Assembly: GCA_021234155.1 (NCBI GenBank)
Contig: JAJEKV010000006.1
Coordinates: forward strand, 8,585,003 to 8,649,002
DNA: 64,000 bases
Direction: 5' to 3'
Source: Isoetes taiwanensis
Lineage: Eukaryota > Streptophyta > Lycopodiopsida > Isoetales > Isoetaceae
A program made the position numbers and the translations under genes. How positions within the stretch are numbered: the first letter of the stretch is position 1; each line of letters begins with the position of its first letter. The notes under the pieces are model-generated. The model worked only from the letters and a program-made list of their open reading frames with translations. It had not been told where the DNA came from and made no database searches. This document shows, in pieces, positions 48,866 to 60,081 of this stretch.

Positions 48866-49639
48866 AAAGGCATTCTTGCAGTTAGAACTAAAACTAAGTA
48901 GTTGATGCCCCCAAATATTTAGTGGGGAACAGTGCAGACTAAGCACTCACCAACAAATAGAAAAGTGTAAACACAACGAAGATAGACATTAAAGGCCTTG
49001 AAGGTGCAAGCAATTACCGCTAAGCTTCTATCGAATGGGATATACAGGGATAATAGCATCACTCTAATGGGCATAAATATGTAGCACAATAACACAACAA
49101 ATGGGGTGCCCAAACAATGCTAATTATTGCAAAATAGGAATAAGCAATGCAAAAACAATGAATCTAAGGATCAAGCTTATCAAGAAGGTTTAATGTGAAA
49201 CAGTTTGTTTGAAGCAGCCACTAAAATTGAAAATGAAAAGACGCATATGCAATCCATGCAATTCTCGACAAAGTCGAGGCAACACGATCTCAACATTACT
49301 ACACCAATGAAGAAACACATAGATGCTTAAAGAGGCAACAACATAGTAGCACGCTATGGGAGAAATATTGATTACAATCTATTGTGCCTGAATTTTGTGA
49401 ATATCAATGTTGGTAAACTCTGTGCAAAACATCTGAATAAGCAAATGAAAGTAGATAAAGGTTCTATTTAACTTTTCTAAAAAAATGACACATATTTTAT
49501 TTTAGACAGATAATTTTTTTATGAAGTCCCCCCCAAATGTGGGTAGGGGTGTGGATTGAATGTGAAAAATGACTAACTGATGCAACGATGGCAATTAGAT
49601 GCTTGAACAATAAGCATTAAAGATTCACTAAAACTGTAG
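48866..49639. other. Spacer, nothing recognised
   Basis: AT-rich sequence with no open frame of note and no repeat structure I can see. Confidence 0.4.
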
Positions 49640-50875
49640 GTAAGCACTAAAGCTCACAAAAGATGCTCCAAAGACGCTCCAAAAGGCTGGCAATCCTGCA
49701 ACCTTTTCTTGTAGTGCAAGTTTCTCCTTAATAAAGCATCTCCAAAAGAGCTCCAAATGCAACATTTATCAAATGGGAAATAATCTAGAACTAGTTTCAC
49801 TAGCTTTCGCAAAGTCATCGGACTTGAGGCCACTCGTCTTGGCGCATGTGAGAAGCGAATCTGCCATTTTTTATCATATCTCTCTTCTCGGGCGTCAAAT
49901 TCAGACGCTTCCTGAGGCATTGGAAAGCTTAAATAGTGGGCTTTCCATTGGTGTATGCCTTCAGGCAGTAGGGTCATCAGTTCCTATGCTAAATTTATGG
50001 TGTTCCATTTTGTCCTCCATAACTAAAACTGGTATGCCCTCGTCTCCTACTGTAGTATATCTTCTATTTTGGATTCATTGCCTGTAGCAAATTCTACATC
50101 TATGGCTCCTCTGAGACTGCCATTTAATTCACGCTTTAATCCTCTTGCCTTCGCTTCTTCTAATCAGGCACCGGATTTCCTCCTTAATAAAGCATCTCCA
50201 AAAGAACTCCAAATGCAACATTTATCAAATGGAGAATAATCTAGAGCTAGTTTCACTAGCTTTCGCAAAGTCATCGGACTTGAGGGCACTCGTCTTGGCG
50301 CATGTGAGAAGCGAGTCTGCCATTTTCTATCATATCTCTCGATGGTCATCAGTACCTATGCTAAATTTATGGTGTTCCATTTTGTCCTCCATAACTAAAA
50401 CTGGTATGCCCTCGTCTCCTAATGTGATGTATCTTCTATTTTGGATTCATTATTACTACTGCGGCCACACGAGCAGACTAGACGCCATATGTCATATCAC
50501 ATTTAATCTAGTCACTAAAGCATGTGCATGATACATGACCAAACGTATCCACATGGATACAAGGTGCAGGACGGGACATAGGTCTAGCAGAAGAGGAAGA
50601 GGAAGTAGAAAGAGTATATGAAGGAGGAGGAGACGGCAAAAGACAGGTCGATAAAGACGGCAAAGAAAAAGGAGAAGGCAAAAGACCAGCAGATGAAGAA
50701 GGGCATAATAGGCATAGGCAAAATGGGATGCACAGAAGATGGGATGATAGATTTGGTAGCAAAAAGCAGTGTAAATTGTTGCAAATCCAGTGCGTGATTA
50801 GAAGAAGCGAAGGCAAGAGGATTAAAGCGTGAATTAAATGGCAGTCTCAGGGGAGCCATAGATGTAGAATTTATT
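49640..50875. repeat. Local direct duplication with an inverted third copy
   Basis: A block at 49726-49885 recurs at 50178-50340 (shared TTTCGCAAAGTCATCGGACT and TGGCGCATGTGAGAAGCGA). A second block at 49971-50080 recurs at 50343-50455 (shared ATGGTGTTCCATTTTGTCCT). In addition 50090-50165 is present in inverted orientation at 50812-50875 (CTACATCTATGGCTCCTCTG against its complement). So one locus was duplicated, shortened by a deletion, and partly inverted. The minus-strand frames here (107 and 61 codons) are alike because of the duplication. I do not recognise the encoded sequence. Confidence 0.8.
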
Positions 50876-51007
50876 TGTGGATCAGTTTATGAATATCTAC
50901 AGAAGATGTTACCAAAGAAGTGATGTTTGTGTTGGAGAGATTGGGAAGTTTTTTGCACGGGCATTCCTTTGCATGTGAGGGGACAAAAGATTAACTGACA
51001 GTCATTT

Positions 51008-52860
51008 GTGGTTAAAACGAAGAAAAGTGTTACAACTAAGGTTGAGAAAGAAGATGAGTATGAGTCCTTATTTCCTCATACAAACGTTGTTGGTTATGTA
51101 GTGGACTATCTTGTCATCAACTCCTTCATTGCTGAGTTAGATAAGCAGAAGGATGACTTGAATGTTAGAGTTAAAAGTGCAACCAGTGAAATGAAGGAAA
51201 AAATGAAGTTGTGGAAGAAGTGCAGTTACGAGGTGGATGCTGCAAAATAGCAAATTGACGCAACAAAGGCCAGGTGTGAGCACTCCAGTGTCATTATATT
51301 CTTGTCGTCAATGCTGGTTTCCAAGGAAAAGAAACTTTTGGAGGCGACAACAGCATACAAGAATATGGAGGAAATTCATAAAGGGGTAATTGCTAATGAT
51401 CTTTGCAATTACATAGTGCTCAATATTTTTGGAACATCCAAAATGCTCTACCATAGCATTTACAAGATTACAAAGTTGTTCTTTCTGTACATATGCCTAT
51501 GACCCACTTTGTATCTCAGCCATTGTTGCACATCGCATGCACAGTTTTCATCCAATTTGCGCTTACATATGTTTCTCAAAGAGATAGACTTGTCCCTTTT
51601 GTGAGAGCCAGATGCCTCATAATTGGTTCAGGTCCATTGGACTTCCATGTAGATCTGCAATGGAATCTTCTCCCAATTATAGTGCAGTGCAGTCCATTGA
51701 AAAGAGTCAAGATCCATCATTAAGCACACCTGCTGACTTGGAGGAGCCTGATATAATTATGCAATCCATTGAAGATCGCACTTTACTATCTTCCAGAAGC
51801 CCAAACTTGAAGAGAGACAATGCTGAACAAAGTAATAATTGTAAAAGACTGAAAAGTAAGTTATTCTTGTGAAGTATCAATACTTTGGATTTTTCCTCTA
51901 TAAGTACTTATTTAGTTTGATAATTTGAATGATGCAAGCTCAAGTTTGGATATTTCAAACTCTATAGTTGACATTTCTAACAGAATTGAAGAATATAGAT
52001 AATTATGTTTCCGACTTGGACAAACGTACTGATATTGTGGAGAAGACAATCACAGAGGAAGAAACTGATTTGGCATCAGTTGGAGAATCTTCTTCTAAGA
52101 ATAATTCCAAGCAGGTTTCCTCCAGCAAACGAGCTCCATCCAAATCAATAACTGAGAAACTAAGGTGATTCTAGTGTGTTTCTTTCTGTCTGTTGTACTG
52201 ATATAATTTCTCTAAAAGTTGTCACTGCGCAGTGCTAGTGTTGTTGGCAAGAAGCTTTTGGTTATTGAGCCAGAGGATTTCCTGTACAAGTTTTTCAAAA
52301 AGGCTAAAGCAGTACCTGATGTGATGGAAGGTGTACAACTTCTTCCATCAAGAAAAGAGGTTCTTGTTGTCAGGCTAGGGGCAGTTCTGTTCATGCATTT
52401 CGTCACCGAACACTTTGCTGTGTTGTTGGTATATGGTCTTCCAATCATTCAGTGATTAGCTGCCTGAGGTCTTTCATTCCTCAGTCCTTAATGGATGAGT
52501 TTCTTTTCAAATGGATGGTGCATCCTTTGAAAATGAATGAAGGAACTTCTTGCTACATCAAAAAACTGACAAAAGTTTATGAGAAATGTCCAGAATTTAG
52601 CATGAGGACAACTTTGTTGATTGATCCTTACAGGTACGTGAATTTTAAGAATAATGCAGATTCCTGCATCACACCAAGGTCCTTCATGCCTGACATAAAT
52701 GATGGTGATTACCTGTTGAAGACTATGGTACCTTACTTGGAGAAGCTAATAACAGAAGTGAACGTAATTGCTTATGTATAGAGATCTGTGCATTTTCAAA
52801 ATCAGTATGATGAAAAGGGCACAAAAGTGTTGGAGGTACTAAAGACCATGGACTTGTCCT
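51008..52860 (+). CDS. Possible multi-exon gene or pseudogene, unknown function
   Basis: A chain of plus-strand frames could be exons. 51008-51250 is charged and coiled-coil-like (VKTKKSVTTKVEKEDEYESL, FIAELDKQKDDLNVRVKSAT). A frame at 51612-51872 holds a KRDNAEQSNNCKRLK basic patch. 51983-52167 follows a TTTCTAACAG acceptor (NIDNYVSDLDKRTDIVEKTI) and is rich in Ser, Lys and Glu. 52230-52450 follows TGCGCAG (VVGKKLLVIEPEDFLYKFFK, LLPSRKEVLVVRLGAVLFMH). 52452-52781 encodes KWMVHPLKMNEGTSCYIKKL and RTTLLIDPYRYVNFKNN. Stops at 51249 and 52455 interrupt the chain unless introns remove them. The composition is more protein-like than the surroundings, but I know no family for it. Part of the end (GAAGTGAACGTAATTGC) is repeated at 53020. 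Confidence 0.35.
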
Positions 52861-53153
52861 AAACTGTTGTATGTTTTTTTAATATTAGATCCCTTTTTAT
52901 TGTAAGTTGGTGTTTATCAACACCACAAATGTTTAAAGAACTTTATAATTCTCTGGTATGCAGTTCCCGTTACAATGGGCTCAAATATCCCGTATGCTTT
53001 GGTCACAAGCTAGTTCCAGAAGTGAACGTAATTGCGTATGTACAAAAGAGTCGAAATTAGTATGGTCAAAAGAGTAACCCCCTAATTTTGACCCCTAGTA
53101 TAAATACTTAGCCGAAACCTAACACAAAGTTAGCAATATCCCACATGCATATA

Positions 53154-54301
53154 TTACAAAATTCGTGCACATATATAAATGGTTTTTTGCTGCTTCATTG
53201 AAGAGTGTGGATAGAGATTAGATGATGAAAAGTTATGGCTCTCTGGCAGCAATAAACCAGATTTGCCAAAGCCTTGGCCACAACAGGTACATGAACTGAA
53301 TGTGATGAACTGCTCTATAGAAGTAGCTCCTACAGGATAAGGCCTCGGGTGCAGAACTATAGGTCCTGCTCTCCCCATGAAATCCAAAATCTGTGAATGC
53401 CTTTGCTGAACCAATTCAATGCAATTAAGTTTTTCCTTTGCTTGTTCAATTGAGATTTCATGCCTTTCAATTTCTTTAGTTGCTTCCTGCAAACCAATTT
53501 CTAGCTAAGAAGAGTGCTGCTCTTTCTCATGTCTACTCATAACCAAGTCTTCCAACTTGTACTTCAACACTCCGAAGCTAACTTGATTTCCAGTAGGATC
53601 CTGGGACAATTTGTCAAATTCCAATTTTGTCTCAATCTATTTTCCGAAAATCTGGCTGCGCAGATCTTCCGATAGCATATCCTTTCTACCCTCAATCCGG
53701 TGATGACCTTCAATGCATCCCTCCTTTTTTTCTTCCGGTTAAGCTACTTCATTCAATAGGTTAGTTTTCTCCTCCCACCCATGCTTAAGTAATCGCTTTA
53801 TTGTGTCAACATCCGATCTAGAATAACCTGAGCTCTAATATTCTCACGTCTACAATTGTCCCGCTTGATATTTGAGGATTTACCTGTTGTATGGTCCTCT
53901 GTAATTTCTGAAGTTTTGGCAAGATGTTTGGCGGTCCTAGCCACGTCCATCCAATGAACAAGCCGTCCCTTCAAGTGAAGAGCAAATGCTCTGGCAAAAT
54001 AGGTAGAAATATAATGGTTTGTAACCTGTTTCTTGCCATAAACCAATTCATAATATTTAAAAAAATCATCTTTCCATGCGTTCTGGATTCTCCTTTCCTT
54101 GGATCCTCTTCTATTTTTTGGAGCTTCACCCCATACCTCGTTCATAACCATCTCTAGGTTGGGTATGTGGGCCTCTGCATGTTTATCACGGAGGTCTTTG
54201 GCTTGGATCACATCAGAACCCAAACGTAAAACTCCTTGGAGGTAAGATTCCACTGCCGGAAGCACTGGCTTCTTGCTTGGGCTGTGGTGATGAGCAAGCA
54301 C
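53154..54301 (-). pseudogene. Unknown protein with coiled coil and Cys-rich end
   Basis: A 167-codon minus-strand frame (54301-53798) starts MLAHHHSPSKKPVLPAVESY and contains GSDVIQAKDLRDKHAEAH, WGEAPKNRRGSKERRIQNAW, KYYELVYGKKQVTNHYIS and GRLVHWMDVARTAKHLAKTS. It continues, with two or three stops, through a predicted coiled coil (EATKEIERHEISIEQAKEKL) into a C-terminal CTCCGQGFG motif at 53154-53492 that may be a zinc-binding end. I recognise no named family; a regulatory or transposon-linked protein is possible. It is convergent with the plus-strand frames at 51.0-52.9 kb. In-frame stops near 53790, 53740 and 53500 suggest decay or unseen introns. Confidence 0.4.
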
Positions 54302-55250
54302 TGATCTGGGGGCATTTTGGGGCCATAGCTAGATGAAAAATTCGTGATCGGAATTCAAGCAGAGAAGGCAGGGGCGGGATAGTGAACGAGAGGCAAACCA
54401 GGAAAGAATTTGGTAAAGAATTTCAAAATCCGAAAATGGTGCGGTTTCAGAGTGGTGGATAGCATTAATCATGGCAGTTACTAGCGGATCATGATGACAG
54501 TTATTCCAAAAATGTGCATTCGGTACATATGTATATGTACAACAGTGTTGATTTTAGTGGCTATTTATCGCAAAATTGCTATATTTTTGGATTTTTGAAA
54601 ATTTTGCCACTATGCTTAGTAGGTTTCCTTTAGTAAAATAGTGAGATTAATTCGCCAAATGTTTTTGGAGAAGCTTTTCCTCTTCTACCATATTCGCCAA
54701 CTATATGGACTTAGTGAAGGAGCTTTTTCGCCTCTTTATCAATAATCTCATTCTTAAATCTCAAACAGATTGCCTATTAAAAAAACATAGAGTTAACAAT
54801 TCCATATAATCAGGGAGTATACAAGTGAAGGTTTTGAATTTTTATTTATCTACGCCTTAAATGTCTATAGAATATGATAAAGCCATACCATTTGATGTCT
54901 TTACCATAGAATACAATCACATTTGAGAAAATAGTACTCTCATATACAAATGCAAAATAAAATGTGGGCTTATGACATTAGTTAGTGGCTCTTATGTGTG
55001 TCATTATGTTGCACGCATGACATCGTCACAAGTACTAAACAAATACTTTAGTGATTAATATTTATCACCACATGCACTACAAAAATCCTTGAAGGGACAA
55101 AATTTATCGCCTTTCAAAAAAGTTTTGAATATAAGATTATCGCCAAAATAGTGATACCCATATTACGATATAGTACCACTAAAATCATCACTGATGTACA
55201 AAAAGGGCTACATTTATAGACACCCTTTCATGCTTTTACCCTTGAACAGG
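54302..55250. other. Non-coding region with a CACTA-like end motif
   Basis: No gene. CACTACAAAAATCCTT at 55075-55090 resembles the terminal CACTACAA of En/Spm (CACTA) elements, but I find no matching inverted end nearby, so this is weak. The phrases TTATCGCCTTTCAAAAAAG and ATTATCGCCAAAATAGTG suggest an old repeat. Confidence 0.35.
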
Positions 55251-55254
55251 TCAA

Positions 55255-55855
55255 GACGGCACATTATTAACGCCACATAAATTCCAGGTTGGAGCGGGGC
55301 CCGCAATGCTACCCGCGCACTCATCTACCCATGAAAAAGCGCAGATCCATTGCCTCTATCCGCACAGGCGCACACCATCTCCGGATTGAGACAGAGAGAT
55401 GGGTCGGGGAACTGCGTTAGGAGAGGCTTTGTAAACGCTGCCAGGTTGGAGCTGTGGAAGACGAATACCACACCCTTCAGAGTTGCCCAGCATATAATGA
55501 CATTCGGACATGCTATCTTAAGCTGGTCCATCCTGGCCAGCCCCTGCATGAGATGCTGAGCACGAGCTCGGTACGGAGGTTGGGCTCATACATTCAAGAG
55601 ATCATGGATCGCCGAGATCAGCTTGGCCCTCGGGCACTTACCTGATGCATGTACATATTTCTATCTATATTTGTATTCGTTTTTGTATTTGTACAGTTTG
55701 ACAGTAAGCCTATTCCTGTCACGGTTTTTCCCCCAAACAACCATTTAGGGCGGGGAGGGGGTTTTTTAACCCGGACAATAATAAGCTTGCTGCGTCTCTT
55801 GTTGGGTCGCATAGGCCAATTGGTCTCCGTAAACGATAAAAACTCTATTCTATTT
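55255..55855 (+). mobile_element. 5'-truncated LINE, C-terminal end and 3' UTR
   Basis: In shifting frames it reads AHHLRIETERWVGELR, then LCKRCQVGAVEDEYHTLQSC and PAYNDIRTCYLKLVHPGQPL, ending RRLGSYIQEIMDRR. The 'C..C......EdE.H.l..CP.Y...R' pattern is the C-terminal zinc-binding end of many plant LINE proteins. The 3' part (GGGGGTTTTTTAACCCGGAC...CATAGGCCAATTGGTCTCCG) matches the LINE tails at 17.5 and 29.5 kb. At least one frameshift and stops near 55390-55430 make it inactive. Confidence 0.8.
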
Positions 55856-56174
55856 CTTTTTACATTTTTTTTCCTTTTTATTAGAGGACCAAAAGTGCAT
55901 TCCAAATTTTCCAAGTGGTTAACCATGCATTCTTTTCTTTCTCTGAGGACCAAAAGTGCAATCCAAATTTGTAAAGTGGTTACCCGTACAAAATGGAAAT
56001 AGGGTCGGCGTTTGTCACTGGCGTGCATTTCTGTGCTGCCACGTGGCAGTCCCCTCCATTGCGGAATGGAAGTTGGGCTAATCCATTCCGCGTGACTGGC
56101 TGCGCCGGTTTTAGGTTTAGGTTTCTCTATGTTTTAGGTTTCGTTGCCGCCGACCTCTTCGCTCTCTTTTTTTT

Positions 56175-56290
56175 CCTTCGCAGGTAAGATATTCTCTCAT
56201 TTTTGTTCTTCGCAGCTCTGAGCTCTAATTTTTTTGTTCTTCGCAGCTCTGAGCTCTCATTTTTGTTCTTCGCAGGTGCCGGAGCTCTTC
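56175..56290. repeat. TTGTTCTTCGCAG repeats in the DIM1 upstream region
   Basis: TTTTTGTTCTTCGCAGCTCTGAGCTCT occurs two to three times with small changes. Each unit looks like a pyrimidine tract plus CAG acceptor, so the region could offer several alternative 3' splice sites for a 5'-UTR intron of the DIM1 gene. The donor candidate is CAGGTAAGAT at about 56180. Confidence 0.6.
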
Positions 56291-56651
56291 GGTTTTCCTT
56301 TGCATGTAACTTTTCTTTGCAGCTCAGAAATCAGATGTCGGAGCTCTGAGTTATTTCTTCGCAGCTGCGCTAAGCTCTGAGTATAGATAATGTCTCCCGG
56401 ATTTGAGCGCAGACCTCTTTGCTGAATCTCTGTATCTGCTGCCAGATCCGAGGTCTCTGTTTTTGCTGCCCTCAAATGTCTCTGTTCCGAGGTCTCTGTT
56501 CCGAGGTCTCTGTTCTGCCAGATCCGAGATCTCTGTTCTGCCAGATCCTAAACGACTGTTTGTGTTGTCATTCTAAACCTCATTCTTCTTCTTAACCTCT
56601 GTTTTTGCTGCCAGATCTGAAACCTCCCCTATTTCCATTTTGTAGGGGAAT

Positions 56652-56752
56652 GGAGGTTGGTCCTCCATTCCCGGTTTTGCAGGTGACCCGCTCCCGGCTA
56701 ACGCCGGTCGCGGGACCCCACCTGCAAAACCGGGAATGGAGTCCCAACCTCC
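56652..56752. repeat. Near-perfect inverted repeat (fold-back) upstream of DIM1
   Basis: The arms are about 34 bp: 56652-56685 (GGAGGTTGG, CCATTCCCGGTTTTGCAGGT) and its complement at 56719-56752, with two mismatches. The centre (CCCGC...GCGGG, GCCGG) adds further pairing, so the whole 101 bp can fold. It is GC-rich compared with its surroundings. Confidence 0.9.
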
Positions 56753-56909
56753 ATCCTATACATTGTTTTCTCTTTCTTGAGGACCAAAAGTGCTAGTAGG
56801 GCCGCAGTGCTAGCGGGCCACACAAACGCATCGCCTAACCTAGCGCACTTGTTGTTGTAGTAGACCGGCAGCTCCTCCTCTTCCGCTGTTCGTGAATTAC
56901 AATCAAAGC

Positions 56910-57577
56910 ATGTCTTACCTCTTGCCTCATCTGCACTCCGGATGGGCAGTTGATCAAGGAATCTTAGCCGAAGAGGAGCGCGCCGTCGTAATCCGTTTTG
57001 GCCATGATTGGGACGAAACTTGTATGCAGGTTTGCCTCTTTTTCATCTGTTATGGTTTGCCTTTTTTTCCTCGGTTTAGACAGTTGCAAAATGTTGAACA
57101 GATTCTGTAGCTTTGTTTCAAAAAACGTAATTGGTTTATCACGTCGTAGCCTATCATTATCTTCATGTAAACTCAGTTGCCAACTGCTTGAAATCTGCTG
57201 TTCTGTAATGACTAGTTCCAGTTGTTGAATTGTGCAGCTTTAATGGTAGACTGCATTTATTTTTGCAGATGGATGAGGTGTTGGCATCAGTTGCAGAGAC
57301 AATAAAGAATTTTGCCGTCATATACCTGGTGGATATTACAGAGGTGCCTGATTTCAACACAATGTACGAGCTTTATGATCCATGTACAATTATGTTTTTC
57401 TTTCGCAACAAACATATCATGATTGATCTTGGTACTGGAAACAACAACAAAATCAATTGGGCGTTGAAAGACAAGCAAGAATTTATTAATATAGTTGAGA
57501 CTGTATATAGAGGGGCAAAGAAAGGTAGAGGTCTGGTGGTTTCTCCCAAAGATTACTCTACAAAATATCGATATTGA
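56910..57577 (+). CDS. YLS8: U5 snRNP protein DIM1 / thioredoxin-like 4A (YLS8)
   Basis: Exon 1 (56910-57029) encodes MSYLLPHLHSGWAVDQGILA to DWDETCMQ and ends at CAG|GTTTGC. Exon 2 (57269-57577) follows TTTTTGCAG and encodes MDEVLASVAETIKNFAVIYL to the terminal KDYSTKYRY. The product is 142 residues, the usual length of this very conserved family. The intron is phase 0, between Gln40 and Met41. The protein has a thioredoxin fold without the catalytic CXXC pair and is a core part of the U5 and U4/U6.U5 snRNP, acting in the nucleus in pre-mRNA splicing. Nothing in the frame is broken and the conserved RFGHDWDETC and FFFRNKHIMIDLGTGNNNKI blocks are complete, so the gene is probably active. A fold-back repeat and CT-rich repeats lie in its upstream region. 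Confidence 0.96.
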
Positions 57578-59402
57578 GGTTGTGCTTCTTTGAAAGAAGC
57601 AGTCAACGAGTTTCATATTCCACTTCTTCAATGCTTGCTTGTACTCTAGAGGATCTGGAAGTTAAAGGCAGTGAGAGAAAAATTCTGCCAGCACAATGAG
57701 AACTCAGAAATATGTTGATGCATGCTATATTTTATGGATTTGGTTGTTTTAATCTTTTGTACACCATTTGTCTCAATTTTATAATTGTTAACCCATGGCA
57801 ATGAAGCTTTTTTGTATGTCCTGTTTCTGACTGCTATACTTCATGGACATCAAAGCTACAATTTGCCATACAATCTGGAGATGTGCTGCTTGACCTTCCT
57901 TAATATTCGTGAGAGAATATACAAGGACCCCATCAGGTTTGTTCTCTTGCCTGTGCTGCCTTGACCTAATTATAGGAGCCTGTTCTTTTCTACACTTTGC
58001 ATTTCTTTTATTGGGCAAGGAGAGATATCTAGGGTACTGTTGCCTTTTCCCCTTATAGACTGTGACATGGATTTACATTATCGCTGTTCACAACATCAAA
58101 ATTTTATGGCCAGTGCGTTTGGACTCATTGTGAACATAAATCAGGACATAAAGACCAATTTTCCAACAAGTATAAAACTTGCAGAAAATGTTTCATTTTG
58201 AGTTAATCTAAAAAATGTAGTTCACAACATTAGCATTCTATTTGCAATTTTTTTTGCAGAGGACAAAATCAGAGATAAAAAAACAAGACGAAGCATAAAA
58301 GTTGATTTCATCACAGGTACGAGAGTTGTTTGTTACCTACCTTTGATTTTTTATTCTCATGTGTCCTAGCTCAAAGAAAAAAGCAGGAAAGTCATGTGGT
58401 GGCCCCTTCAAGGATCAATTGTACATGTGACCGATATCAGGGACGGGAGTGGCTTGGAGACGGGCAATGTATTATGATGTCCCCTTGAAGGATCATACGT
58501 ACTTGTCATGATAAAGTGATTTGGAAAATCTACACTCTGTGGGAAAATGTAATTGATAAGATTAGGGGGGCTGAGTTATCTCAGAAATAAAACCAGGGTT
58601 GTCGAGTCAAGTGTACTGACACATCCAAAAAAAAGAGAGAATGGGGGAGGCTATCTATCCAAGGTGACCAAGAGCGAAACATCAATATCTCATTTTGCAA
58701 ATATGCAAAATAGGCTATGCAGCTCCACATGGCATTTTAGAATGTCTCTAACAACAAGCTTCCCTAGCTGGCTTTCTAAGTCCTTATTGGATAAGAAAGG
58801 TTTGTTTGCAAAACCAACCCAATTCTCGCCTCAATATAACTTATCTGTACCTTGGATTACTCTATCACAGCCTGATTGATTTAGAAGGCAAATTGATAAG
58901 TAAATGATTCATATCTATGCTGTAGTTCAATTCCAGGTTAGGACTTCTGCAATAGTTTTTGGGCTTTGTCAATGTGCCACTTCTTTCTCATCATAATCAC
59001 ACTCAGGGAATGGATGGTGTATGTGGAAGCATAAATGAAGTAAGTCAATGTGCATCTGAATGTAATTTCAATAGACTTGATGCATAACCATGTCAGCATT
59101 CATTGGAAGAACTGTGACTGAAATGAAAGGAGTTTCCTCACTGGTATTTCGGAGCGGATTTGGAATGGCTGAGTTATCTCAAAAATGTGCATCTGAATGC
59201 ATTTTCAATATCCTTGATGCATGCACATGTCAGCCTTCATCAGAAGCACTCCAAGAATGGAATAAAAGATTTTTATGTAAAATGCCTCAATGAGTGGATT
59301 TAGAATGTGGCAGGTTAGTTCTGGAATACTACTCCTTGTTATGCAGCCGATTAAAGATATGGGAAAACTTCAAAGGACCTACAATCGCTTTCAATGTAGC
59401 AT
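57578..59402. other. Downstream region of DIM1, nothing recognised
   Basis: It contains the 3' UTR and AT-rich sequence. The open frames at 58553-58879 and 59090-59293 have no motif I recognise, although GCTGAGTTATCTCA occurs at 58570 and 59168 and a TGTGCATCTGAATG block occurs at 59048 and 59186, so small duplications are present. Confidence 0.4.
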
Positions 59403-59612
59403 GATGTCACATTTACCTTCGTTTTCAACGAATAGATGGTAAATGGACTTCTAGAGCTAGGTGACAAGTGTCCTAGGTAGTTAGGAACTGTCTGACTCTT
59501 GTCTATTTGTAGCTTATCATTTAGTTTTCTCACATCAGCGCTTCTGTGCGCATCTCCATAGCGCTTCTGTGCGCATCTCCATTCTGGAATTTTCCCTTAG
59601 CTCACATGTCCT
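59403..59612 (+). repeat. Dispersed repeat, copy 1
   Basis: GTCACATTTACCTTCGTTTT... through ...TCTCACATCAGCGCTTCTGT and on to TCTGGAATTTT matches 63267-63440 in direct orientation. This copy has a 23-bp tandem duplication (AGCGCTTCTGTGCGCATCTC, 59537-59582) and has lost the outer left arm of the hairpin kept in copy 2. The two copies bracket 3.65 kb; no coding element was found between them. Confidence 0.85.
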
Positions 59613-59874
59613 AGAAATTTTTGGAGATATCTCCTTTAGATCACCTTGCCCATTCTTCTTCTGGCCCTTTTGTCGTATTTTCCCCCTTTCGATTCTGTTG
59701 TTTGCTTCTCCTCTTGTAATTGGGTCTTTTACGCGTATTCGAGGCTGCCAACAACGGTTTTTTTTACAGTCCGTACCTTTTAGCTTCTTTTGGTAGCAGT
59801 CACCAGAGTTATAGCTTCATAGTTTTGGTGTTGGTGGAATGCTCTCATATATATAAGTTCGGCACTATTAGGAA

Positions 59875-60081
59875 GTTATATGAGGAACATGAAAAACGAG
59901 CATGGAGTGGACTTCCACTTCTCTCGAACAGATCCCACGATGCTGGTGTCTGGAAGTGATGACGGCAAGGTAAAATTGTGGTGCACTGGGATAAGAAACT
60001 AGTGCTTTAAATATGGAGATGAAAGCAAATATCTGCTCTGTCAAGTACAATCTTGGATCAAGTAAGTTCATTGCAGTAAGC
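59875..60081 (+). pseudogene. COP1-like WD40 fragment
   Basis: The plus strand reads LYEEHEKRAWS, then after a one-base loss VDFHFSRTDPTMLVSGSDDG and KVKLWCT, and in a third frame ALNMEMKANICSVKYNLGSS. This order (YEEHEKRAWSVDFs, D.tmLvSGSDD.KVk.WCT, lNidMKANICsVKYNPGSS) is the first WD40 blades of the COP1 ubiquitin ligase family. Only about 65 residues remain; frameshifts make it non-coding. The absence of introns would fit a retrocopy or captured exon. Confidence 0.78.

Larger units (their letters stand above)
55885..56795. repeat. Copies of a GAGGACCAAAAGTGC repeat around a fold-back
   Basis: GAGGACCAAAAGTGC occurs at about 55884, 55945 and 56779. The first two are followed by a TCCAAATTT block and the last two are preceded by TTTTCTTTCTCT-like sequence. 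They bracket roughly 0.8 kb that holds the inverted repeat at 56652-56752 and CT-rich sequence upstream of DIM1. This could be target duplication plus local rearrangement, or ends of a mobile unit. Confidence 0.55.

Noticed and set aside
55075..55090. CACTA element end
   Set aside because: A single CACTACAAAAA match without an inverted partner or target duplication is not enough; kept only as a note.
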